From the NCBI GenBank assembly GCA_003153955.1, contig PMCB01000042.1, positions 1-12,309 of the forward strand: a stretch of 12,309 nucleotides of DNA, given 5' to 3'. The stretch comes from Dehalococcoidia bacterium (GTDB lineage Bacteria; Chloroflexota; Dehalococcoidia; Dehalococcoidales; Fen-1064). Under the pieces are notes generated by a model. That model ran no database searches, was not told the origin of the DNA, and worked only from the letters and a program-made list of their open reading frames with translations. Each line of letters starts with the position of its first letter. Positions within the stretch are counted from its first letter, which is position 1. This document shows positions 1 to 6,133 of this stretch, in pieces. A program made the position numbers and the translations under genes.

Positions 1-372
1 CCCATAGCGCCCAGTAAAGGGTTAATTTAAGGGAATTTTCACTTACCGAAATCAGGACCGGCATCTCCCCCTGAAAAAACTGACCCCACTCTCCCTTTCG
101 AAAAAGGGAGATACCGAGGGATTTATCCAGGGGATAGTGCAGGGAAATTCATCTCCTGATTCGGCCGAAGGTACTTTTATTTCGGTAGACTTACATCGAA
201 ATAAAAGTACAAAGTCATTCCAGTTTGGGCCGAAAACCCAAATCGCCCCTCGTTCTTTAGAAAACGTGGAGTGCTTCCGCATACTTACTTTCAATAATAG
301 TTTCGTGAAATTTCAAAATGTATTTTTGAAGTTTAGTTAAAACGTATTTCTAACTTTCCAAATCGTTCCTGA
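1..372. repeat. Gene-free left edge with a cluster of inverted repeats
   Basis: I find no credible gene here; the two short open frames lack recognisable protein features and simply read through the repeats. Four symmetric elements lie within 155 bases. A 9-bp stem occupies 90-111 (arms TCTCCCTTT/AAAGGGAGA, loop CGAA). A 10-bp palindrome, TTCGGCCGAA, is at 160-169. A perfect 14-bp stem lies at 171-184 and 197-210 (arms GTACTTTTATTTCG and its complement, 12-nt loop). A 6-bp stem, TTTGGG/CCCAAA, spans 224-242. None is followed by a T-run on either strand, so they do not look like simple intrinsic terminators. The packing and pyrimidine-rich arms resemble dispersed intergenic repeats or a degraded MITE-like element; that reading is inference. 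Bases 1-30 could be the tail of an upstream frame, but nothing identifies it. Confidence 0.6.
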
Positions 373-401
373 TTGACTTTGTTTGCCTGAGCCGATAGAA
401 T
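373..401 (+). promoter_or_regulatory. Sigma70-type promoter for the GNAT-phosphorylase pair
   Basis: TTGACT at 373-378 (5 of 6 to consensus) and TAGAAT at 396-401 (5 of 6) are separated by exactly 17 bp. Transcription would begin near 407, leaving a leader of about 28 nt that contains the AGGGGTG ribosome-binding site at 423-429 before the ATG at 435. This is the best promoter match in the window. Confidence 0.7.
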
Positions 402-434
402 GAACCTGTATTTTCAAAAATCAGGGGTGCCTAA

Positions 435-1520
435 ATGCAAAATAATTCAAATATAATATTAGAAACAGAACGGCTGCTTATACGTGATTTCGTGGAAGCA
501 GACTGGCTTGATTCTCATGAATACGATTCCGACCCGGAAGTGGTGAAATACCAGCCTTTCGGCCCGAACACGGAAGAAGAGACGAAAGCCCACATCAGCC
601 GGGCGATTGCCCGTCAAGAAGAATCGCCGCGCATGTTTTATGATTTTGCGATTGTTAGAAAATCGGACAATAAGCTTATCGGTGAATGCAGCATTAATAT
701 CACCAACGCCGGTAACAAAGAAGCGATGCTCGGTTATTTATTGAACCGGAAAGACTGGAATCATGGTTATACAACCGAAGCTGTAAGAAAAGTTATCGCT
801 TTCGGATTCGAGCAGCTTGGATTACACCGTATCATCGCCAGCTGCGACCCTGCGAACACCGGTTCTTACCGGGTAATGGAAAAAACCGGTATGCAGCGGG
901 AAGGGTATTTGCGGGAAGAGAGAATGTTCAAGGGCGTCTGGCGCGATTTTTTGCTGTATTCCATCCTGGAAAAGGAGTGGCAGAACCTTAAAAATGCCCT
1001 GCCGGAGAGAGAAGATACAGAAAACGACGGCGGGAGAGAGGTTGAGTATCTGGAGAAAAACCAGAACGACCTGAATATAATCCGTCCCCTGTGGGAAAAG
1101 CTCAATGCGCATCACATCACGGTTTCGAGGTATTTCAAAGACACCCGCGCGGTGACCACCTTCGATATGAGAAAAAAACAGTTAATGGAAAAATCATACC
1201 AGGGAGCGCTGCGCATCGACCTGGCCCGGGACGCGGTGACGAAGGAATTTATCGGGTACTGCGTGACCAGCGTGGACCCTGAGAAACAGGGGGAAATCGA
1301 ATCGATTTACGTGGAAAAAGACTACCGCCTGTCCGGCATCGGGGATAGCCTGATGACGCGGGCACTGGCCTGGCTGGAAACGGTGACGGTGAAAAAGACG
1401 ATTCTGGGCGTGGCCGAGGGCAACGAGGGCGTTTTCGCGTTTTACCGGCGGCATAATTTTTACCCGCGGGTGACGGTGCTGATGCACCGGCCGGAGCTGG
1501 CGGCGAAGACAGAGCAGTAA
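435..1520 (+). CDS. Double-domain GNAT N-acetyltransferase (RimJ/RimL-type plus second GNAT)
   Basis: This 361-residue protein contains two GCN5-related N-acetyltransferase domains, whereas most GNAT enzymes have one (about 150-190 residues). Residues 8-180 look like the RimJ/RimL type (Acetyltransf_3): ETERLLIRDF at the start, IGECSI in the central strands, an acetyl-CoA-binding stretch around GYLLNRKDWNHGYTTEA (100-116), and the typical ASCDPANTGSYRVMEKTGM (135-153). A charged linker (about 181-202) leads to a second domain (203-355) with IESIYVEKDYRLSGIGDSLM (288-307), the motif A pyrophosphate loop, and FYRRHNFYPR near the end. It would transfer acetyl from acetyl-CoA to an amine, but the acceptor cannot be read from sequence. 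The ATG has a good AGGGGTG site 5 nt upstream and a strong promoter in front. The next gene begins 2 nt after the stop, so the two are probably co-transcribed. I see no frameshift at the junction. Confidence 0.85.
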   Translation: MQNNSNIILETERLLIRDFVEADWLDSHEYDSDPEVVKYQPFGPNTEEETKAHISRAIARQEESPRMFYDFAIVRKSDNKLIGECSINITNAGNKEAMLGYLLNRKDWNHGYTTEAVRKVIAFGFEQLGLHRIIASCDPANTGSYRVMEKTGMQREGYLREERMFKGVWRDFLLYSILEKEWQNLKNALPEREDTENDGGREVEYLEKNQNDLNIIRPLWEKLNAHHITVSRYFKDTRAVTTFDMRKKQLMEKSYQGALRIDLARDAVTKEFIGYCVTSVDPEKQGEIESIYVEKDYRLSGIGDSLMTRALAWLETVTVKKTILGVAEGNEGVFAFYRRHNFYPRVTVLMHRPELAAKTEQ

Positions 1521-1522
1521 AT

Positions 1523-2314
1523 ATGGGGAAAAAATTGTTTTCGGCGGCAGATATTCCTTTGCTGGAATTCGACCCGGATCAAAAAGCGCTGATCGAACCG
1601 GGGATGTTTCATAACAAGCACGATTTACCGGAAGCATGCGTAATGATTTTTTATGCTGAGGTCATTCACAAATTATTAGACGAAGGTATTCTAAAGAAAG
1701 CTTATTCGCTTGCCCCTTACGGTGTTACGATACTGCCGGTCGATGTGTTTACTGCCCAAACACCGATAGGCGATGTTGCGGTAGTTTTTCCGGGGATCGG
1801 GGCACCGATCGCGGCCGCGATATTGGAAGAGTTGATAGCACTTGGCTGCCGCAGGTTCGTAGCCTGTGGTTCGGGCGGTGTCCTCAAACCGGAACTGAAG
1901 AGAGGAACTGTCGTTATCCCGGATTCTGCGGTCAGGGACGAGGGAACTTCTTATCATTATTTACGGCCGGCGCGGACCGTAGCAATGGATCCCATGGTTG
2001 TAACAAAACTGGAAAACGTGCTGAAAAAACATCATATTAATTATGAAACCGGCAAGGTCTGGACAACTGACGCCTTTTACCGTGAAACGAAGAAAAAGAT
2101 TGCGGAAAGAAAAGCCGAGAACTGCCTGATGGTGGAAATGGAGTGCGCGGCATTCCTGGCGGTGGCTAAATTCCGTAATGTAGTGTTCGGACAATATCTT
2201 GGGGCGGGTGACGATGTCAGCGGGGATGAATGGGACCCTCGTTTTGAGAGCAATACTATGCCATTTACGGAAAAGTTATTCTGGTTATCGGTGGAAGCGT
2301 GTTTGAGTTTGTAG
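1523..2314 (+). CDS. Nucleoside phosphorylase family protein (PNP/uridine phosphorylase fold)
   Basis: This 263-residue protein belongs to the PNP_UDP_1 family, whose members split purine or pyrimidine nucleosides with phosphate into free base and ribose-1-phosphate. Visible landmarks are VVFPGIGAPIAAAILEEL (87-104), the phosphate-site region VACGSGG (113-119), VIPDSAVRDEGTSYHY (131-146), and the ribose/base-site signature VEMECAAFLAVA (204-215). The length fits the 240-290 residues usual for the family. The last part (GDDVSGDEWD) is typical of uncharacterised relatives rather than of E. coli Udp or DeoD, so substrate preference is open. MTA/SAH nucleosidases share the fold; the DEGTSYHY motif makes a phosphorylase more likely. 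The start is the ATG 2 nt after the GNAT stop, with no strong ribosome-binding site, which suggests translational coupling to the acetyltransferase gene. Confidence 0.8.
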   Translation: MGKKLFSAADIPLLEFDPDQKALIEPGMFHNKHDLPEACVMIFYAEVIHKLLDEGILKKAYSLAPYGVTILPVDVFTAQTPIGDVAVVFPGIGAPIAAAILEELIALGCRRFVACGSGGVLKPELKRGTVVIPDSAVRDEGTSYHYLRPARTVAMDPMVVTKLENVLKKHHINYETGKVWTTDAFYRETKKKIAERKAENCLMVEMECAAFLAVAKFRNVVFGQYLGAGDDVSGDEWDPRFESNTMPFTEKLFWLSVEACLSL

Positions 2315-2736
2315 GGATTTTATTGACCAAATGAAGGATAGGGAAATTTGCAGATCTTTAATCAGAATATTGAAGTCTCAACAGTATTAAATAACACACA
2401 ATGCCCCATCTCCTTGCCTCTTCCCTGTACATTTTGCCTTAAGGGCAATAGTATTTCGGCTTCAGCCTCAAGGAAGAGGGTTTTTTATTATCAAAGAGTG
2501 GCTCAACGCCCCTCTTGAACTCCCTTAGCTGGCAAGGAACAGGGACGGTAAAAATGAATTGTACAATATCTTCAAAAATAGAATCACATCTTAAATTGAT
2601 TACTGACATCTGGCGGCTAATTGCAGGCTCCAAAATCTGTATTGCTAAAAGCGGGGTTTTTCATTAGAATTAAGGTTGTGTCTTGATTGTTATCATTTTC
2701 GAGACGTGCGGCAAGTATTCTTTGGAGGACGGGTGA
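2315..2736. other. Gene-free spacer with short inverted repeats before speD
   Basis: No coding frame here has protein-like features. An 8-bp inverted repeat brackets the middle: TCCTTGCC at 2411-2418 and GGCAAGGA at 2531-2538. A second pair, TCCCTGT at 2422-2428 and ACAGGGA at 2539-2545, interleaves with it. Inside are a 5-bp hairpin, TTGCC/GGCAA, at 2434-2448 and a pair AAGAGGG (2474-2480) / CCCTCTT (2510-2516). The AAGAGGG arm runs straight into T6, so a weak terminator for the upstream phosphorylase is possible, but the stems are short. I could not find a convincing sigma70 promoter for speD in the last 100 bases. Confidence 0.5.
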
Positions 2737-3108
2737 TTGAAAGCTTTAGGGAAACATTTACTGCTGGAACTAAACGGTTGTGACCACAAGCTTCTCAATG
2801 ACATCAGTTTTATCAAAGAAACTATGCTGGCGGCGGCGAAAGAATCAGGCGCCACAATCCTCGGGGAATCATTTCACCAGTTCAGTCCGCAGGGTGTCAG
2901 CGGCGTCATCATCATTGCCGAATCCCACCTGACGGTTCATACCTGGCCGGAACACGGTTATGCCGGGGCGGATATTTTCACCTGCGGCACCCGGGTCAAG
3001 CCGGAAAAAGCCGCCGAAGTCATCATCGCCAAATTGAAACCAAGTACCCATTCCATCATTCTGATGGAGCGCGGGATAATCGTTTCTAAGCAAAAAGCAA
3101 AAGGATAG
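2737..3108 (+). CDS. speD: S-adenosylmethionine decarboxylase proenzyme (short, Thermotoga-type)
   Basis: This enzyme decarboxylates S-adenosylmethionine to supply the aminopropyl donor for spermidine-type polyamines. It is a pyruvoyl enzyme made as a proenzyme that cleaves itself. The 123-residue length matches the short prokaryotic class 1B form. The processing site is AESHLTVHTWPEHGYAGAD (61-79): cleavage falls between Glu62 and Ser63, and Ser63 becomes the pyruvoyl group. His68 and Cys83 (in FTCGTR) sit at the same positions as the processing and catalytic residues known for the Thermotoga maritima enzyme. The N-terminus KALGKHLLLELNGCD is canonical for the family, which fixes the start at the TTG at 2737. 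GGAGG at 2724-2728 lies 8 nt upstream; the nearby GTG at 2733 is out of frame. speE starts 6 nt after the stop, so the two form an operon. Confidence 0.95.
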   Translation: MKALGKHLLLELNGCDHKLLNDISFIKETMLAAAKESGATILGESFHQFSPQGVSGVIIIAESHLTVHTWPEHGYAGADIFTCGTRVKPEKAAEVIIAKLKPSTHSIILMERGIIVSKQKAKG

Positions 3109-3114
3109 GAAATA

Positions 3115-4032
3115 ATGGAAATTGAATTTTCGAAATGGTTTTTTGACGAAGTAAATCCGCATTTATTGCAGCTGCACGCGTTTGAAGGGATGATATATTC
3201 CGGCAAGACCAAGTTCCAGACGCTGGAGATAATGAAAAGCCCTGTTTTTGGCAAAGTCCTTTTGCTGGATGGCAAGATTCAATCCAGTGAAGCGGACGAG
3301 TTCATCTACCACGAGTTGCTGGTGCATCCGCCGATGCTGGCGCACCCGAAACCGGAGAAGGTTTTCATTGCCGGCGGCGGGGAAGGCGCGACGCTCCGCG
3401 AAATCCTGAAACACCCGTCCGTGAAGAAAGCAGTGATGGTTGACATCGATGCCGACGTCATCACAATTTCCAAAAAATATTTGCCGGAATATGCGGCCGG
3501 CGCTTTCGAAGACAAGCGTTCCAAAGTTTACAATACCGACGCCCGCAAATGGCTGGCGGAAAGCAAAGAGAAATTCGACGTAATTATTATCGACCTGACG
3601 GAGCCGGTGGAAAAAGGGCCGGCTTACCTGCTCTACACCAAAGAATTTTACCAGATTGTCCAAAGTAAACTGACTGAAAACGGCGTAATTTCGGTGCAGG
3701 CCGGCTGCGCTTCATACACGGAACTGCTAAACCTGAAAGCTGTGAGTCATACGCTGAAAAGCATTTTCCCCATCGTGAGTATTTATCAGGCCGATATCCC
3801 ATCGTTCGGCGGCCCCTGGGGGTTTACGGTGGCATCGATGAATCTGGATGTCGCTGCAATGACGCCCGCCGAAGTGGATAAGAAACTAAAAGCGCGGAGA
3901 ATAACCGACCTGAAGTTTTATGACGGCTTGACCCATATGCAAATGTTCACATTGCCAAAACATATGCGCAAAGCGACCAGGGGCGGCAGACTGATTACCG
4001 ACGATTCTCCCCTTTATCTGTACAAAGGTTAA
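3115..4032 (+). CDS. speE: Polyamine aminopropyltransferase (spermidine synthase family)
   Basis: The enzyme moves the aminopropyl group from decarboxylated AdoMet (made by the preceding gene) onto an amine such as putrescine, releasing methylthioadenosine. At 305 residues it has the usual two parts: an N-terminal beta domain and a Rossmann methyltransferase-like core. Family marks are VLLLDGKIQSSEADEFIYHE (48-67), the nucleotide loop IAGGGEGATLRE (85-96), the acidic VDID (109-112) and IIDLTEPVEKGPAYLLYTKE (158-177) with the catalytic Asp160. Classical bacterial SpeE usually reads DSTDPxGPA at that last site. The DLTEPVEKGPA form here resembles thermospermine synthases and the Thermus and archaeal aminopropyltransferases, so the product may not be spermidine. 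GGPWGFTVAS (232-241) is also of that style. The ATG follows an AGGATAGGA ribosome-binding site. Assignment to the family is secure; acceptor specificity is inferred. Confidence 0.93.
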   Translation: MEIEFSKWFFDEVNPHLLQLHAFEGMIYSGKTKFQTLEIMKSPVFGKVLLLDGKIQSSEADEFIYHELLVHPPMLAHPKPEKVFIAGGGEGATLREILKHPSVKKAVMVDIDADVITISKKYLPEYAAGAFEDKRSKVYNTDARKWLAESKEKFDVIIIDLTEPVEKGPAYLLYTKEFYQIVQSKLTENGVISVQAGCASYTELLNLKAVSHTLKSIFPIVSIYQADIPSFGGPWGFTVASMNLDVAAMTPAEVDKKLKARRITDLKFYDGLTHMQMFTLPKHMRKATRGGRLITDDSPLYLYKG

Positions 4033-4064
4033 ACACAGATAATGGCGTCGTCCTGACTTTTTCC

Positions 4065-4076
4065 CGCGGTACCGCG
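4065..4076. promoter_or_regulatory. Perfect 12-bp palindrome between speE and the transporter
   Basis: CGCGGTACCGCG reads the same on both strands and lies in the 78-nt gap between speE and the first EamA gene. As RNA it could fold into a 4-bp CGCG/CGCG stem with a GUAC loop, followed by AGATTTT, which is a poor terminator. As DNA it could be a dimer-binding operator. Neither role is shown. Confidence 0.3.
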
Positions 4077-4110
4077 AGATTTTGGCGTTTATCTGAATGT
4101 AAAGGGACTG

Positions 4111-5025
4111 GTGCATACCTTGCTCTGGATAGTGACTTCTCTGGCCACGGCGATTGTAATTTCAATCGCGAACATTCTCGACAGCCATGTCCTTTCAAAG
4201 AAACTAACGGGTTTGTCCCCATACCTGCTGACGATGGCTGTTTTTCAGGCGGTAACGGCGCTGATAGCGCTGGCTATTTTCCCTTTTCCCTCGGCGCCAA
4301 GGTTGGCCGACATCATGGCAGGCATCGGGGGCGGGCTGGCCAATGCCGTGGCCCTCGTCATTTTACTGAACGCGCTGCAAAAAGGGGAAGTGTCCCGGGT
4401 GATTCCGGTCACGAGCAGTTTCCCGATTTTCGTTGCCCTGTTATCGATGCCGCTGCTGGGGGAAATGTTAAGCTTCACTGGATGGTTAGCCGTGCTTTTG
4501 ACCGTGGCCGGCGCGGTGCTGATTTCCTTACAACTTGAGGGCGGGGGTAAGAAAACTAAATTGCAGAAATCGTTTCTGCTGCTGTTATTTGTGGCGTTGC
4601 TGTTTTCGGTCTCAAATATCGCATACAAATATGCAATGACGACGATATCAACCTGGAACACGTTCACGATCAACGGCATTTGCATCGCCGCGGTTGCGCT
4701 GATTTTTTCCGCCAGGAAGAAAAACATCCTGGAACTCAAAAACCTGGAACAGCGCAACCACAAAATAGGGTTAATAATGGGAAACCAGACAGTGGCGGCT
4801 GTGGGCATCGTGCTGTCATTTATTGCCATCCGCAGCGGCCCGGTAGCCCTGGTTTCAACAATCATGAATATCCGGCCGGCGTTTATTTTGATTTTCTCGT
4901 TGATCATCAGCCGGTTTTACCCTGGTTTTATTACGGAGCACATGACGAGAAAAACGATACTGATTAAAATTATCGGGATTGCAATGATCACTGGCGGGGT
5001 GGCGCTTATCGGATTATACGGATAA
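4111..5025 (+). CDS. EamA/DMT-superfamily membrane transporter (first tandem copy)
   Basis: This 304-residue, very hydrophobic protein has about ten predicted membrane helices (roughly residues 3-22, 38-57, 65-88, 97-117, 125-143, 155-175, 184-200, 220-240, 248-268 and 283-302), the five-plus-five arrangement of the drug/metabolite transporter superfamily. The first half ends with the EamA-type segment VIPVTSSFPIFVALLSMPLL followed by GE (97-118). Members export or import amino acids, nucleotides, amines or drugs; the substrate here is unknown. The gene sits 78 nt after speE and is followed 52 nt later by a paralogue, so a link to polyamine movement is conceivable but unproven. The GTG at 4111 has AAAGGGA just upstream (about 4 nt spacing). 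A TTG at 4120 would align exactly with the start of the second copy and is the main alternative, but its spacing from the ribosome-binding site is long. Confidence 0.85.
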   Translation: MHTLLWIVTSLATAIVISIANILDSHVLSKKLTGLSPYLLTMAVFQAVTALIALAIFPFPSAPRLADIMAGIGGGLANAVALVILLNALQKGEVSRVIPVTSSFPIFVALLSMPLLGEMLSFTGWLAVLLTVAGAVLISLQLEGGGKKTKLQKSFLLLLFVALLFSVSNIAYKYAMTTISTWNTFTINGICIAAVALIFSARKKNILELKNLEQRNHKIGLIMGNQTVAAVGIVLSFIAIRSGPVALVSTIMNIRPAFILIFSLIISRFYPGFITEHMTRKTILIKIIGIAMITGGVALIGLYG

Positions 5026-5077
5026 TGCCTTAACTGTGCCGTTGCCATTGCGATTTTCTTAAAAAGGAGTTACCAAC

Positions 5078-5989
5078 TTGGTCTGGATTATCACCGCGCT
5101 CGCGGCCGCAATTATTTCTTCCATCAGCAGTATTTTCGACAGCTATCTGGTTTCGAAAAAAATGCCCAGTATGACATCATTCCTGATCCCGATGGGTGTA
5201 ACCCAGATATTGGCGGCTTGCGTGCTGCTGGTCATTTTCCCTTTCCCGAGTACTGTCGACGCAAAGCACATACTGATTACGATCGGAGCTTCAGTTATTA
5301 ATTCCGGTTCTTTCCTGATATTGCTGAACAGCCTGCGTAAGGGGGAAGTGTCCCGGATTATTCCAATCGTCAGCACTGCCCCGATTTTTGTGGCTTTGTT
5401 AGCCATCCCACTATTAGGCGCCACATTAAATTACTGGCAATGGCTGGCGGTGATAATGACTGTCGCCGGCGCCGTGCTGATTTCCCTACAATTCGGGCAC
5501 CGCGGCGGTAAAACCAAACTGCAGAAATCGTTTTTTATACTTCTGGTGGCGGCTTTAATGGGCGCAACCGGCAGCATCGGGTTTAAGTACGGATTGGAGC
5601 AGATTTCATTCTGGAATGTCTTTGGGATTTCAGGACTCTGTATCGGCACCATCGTCCTGGCTTATGCGCTGCGTAAAACAAATTTAGAGGAACTTAAGAA
5701 CCTGCCGCAGCGGACGCAAAAAATCGGTTTGGTGACCATCGACCAGTTGGTCGGGATTACGTCGGCGATTATCGCGTTTAAGGCGATGGGATTAGGCCCG
5801 GTGTCGCTGGTGAACGCTATTTTAAACATCCGGCCGGTATTCGTTTTTATCTTTTCGCTGGTGTTGAGCCGGTTCCTGCCGAACATAGTGAATGAACCGC
5901 TGCAGAGAAGAACGGCTTTGATAAAATTTACGGCCATCGGGATAATGACCGCCGGGATTGTGATCATCAGTCTTTCGACGGTTAAGTAA
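5078..5989 (+). CDS. EamA/DMT-superfamily membrane transporter (second tandem copy)
   Basis: This 303-residue paralogue of the preceding protein aligns with it end to end without large gaps; by eye about half the residues match. The strongest blocks are GEVSR-IIP, PIFVALL, VAGAVLISLQ, KTKLQKSF, LKNL-QR-KIGL and NIRP-F-FIFSL. It has the same ten-helix, two-repeat layout. One difference stands out: where the first copy has PLLGE at the end of helix 4, this copy has PLLGA (near residue 117), losing the common EamA glutamate. The start is TTG at 5078 with a clear AAAAAGGAG site at 5061-5069. No ATG offers a better N-terminus, and the protein begins at the same point relative to helix 1 as its neighbour. 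The pair could act separately or as a heterodimer, as in small multidrug resistance relatives; that is inference. An intrinsic terminator follows 45 nt after the stop. Confidence 0.85.
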   Translation: MVWIITALAAAIISSISSIFDSYLVSKKMPSMTSFLIPMGVTQILAACVLLVIFPFPSTVDAKHILITIGASVINSGSFLILLNSLRKGEVSRIIPIVSTAPIFVALLAIPLLGATLNYWQWLAVIMTVAGAVLISLQFGHRGGKTKLQKSFFILLVAALMGATGSIGFKYGLEQISFWNVFGISGLCIGTIVLAYALRKTNLEELKNLPQRTQKIGLVTIDQLVGITSAIIAFKAMGLGPVSLVNAILNIRPVFVFIFSLVLSRFLPNIVNEPLQRRTALIKFTAIGIMTAGIVIISLSTVK

Positions 5990-6034
5990 TCACTTTTTTA
6001 GAACTCAGGCAGGACGTGGCAGCGCAAGATATTC

Positions 6035-6064
6035 CGGCAGTAAAATGCGTAGTGCCGCTTTTTT
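6035..6064 (+). terminator. Intrinsic terminator after the transporter pair
   Basis: CGGCA at 6035-6039 pairs with TGCCG at 6053-6057. A single G:G mismatch and two more pairs (TA/TA) continue the stem inward, leaving a 7-nt loop, AAATGCG. A C and six T residues (6059-6064) follow. The position, 45 nt after the second transporter stop and just before the guaA promoter region, fits the end of the speD-speE-transporter transcript. Confidence 0.65.
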
Positions 6065-6074
6065 AAAATTAGGT

Positions 6075-6080
6075 TATAAT
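6075..6080 (+). promoter_or_regulatory. Consensus -10 box upstream of guaA
   Basis: A perfect TATAAT lies 53 nt before the guaA ATG. At 16-18 bp upstream the sequence is GTGCCG-like, a poor -35, and falls inside the right arm of the preceding terminator. Between the box and the gene is a 5-bp hairpin, GATTG/CAATC (6106-6119, loop AACG), which would be in the guaA leader. I see no purine-riboswitch core. Confidence 0.45.
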
Positions 6081-6133
6081 ATCATTACATTTTTAAGAAT
6101 AAAGCGATTGAACGCAATCAAATAGAGGGATTT

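Noticed and set aside
52..340. Two overlapping short open frames on opposite strands (52-294 minus and 137-340 plus).
   Set aside because: Both run through the inverted-repeat cluster and have no family-like motif. Neither has a convincing ribosome-binding site.
2439..2633. 64-residue minus-strand frame in the spacer before speD.
   Set aside because: It spans the short inverted boxes, has no recognisable domain and lacks a good ribosome-binding site; it is probably non-coding repeat sequence read as protein.
4245..4907. 220-residue open frame antisense to the first EamA gene, with long antisense frames also under the second.
   Set aside because: The forward frame has clear EamA motifs, ten hydrophobic helices and a ribosome-binding site. 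Long antisense frames are a common by-product of membrane-protein codon use.
6081..6133. Possible purine riboswitch in the guaA leader.
   Set aside because: The leader is only about 50 nt and contains one 5-bp hairpin; the three-way junction and conserved loop bases of the purine riboswitch are not present.
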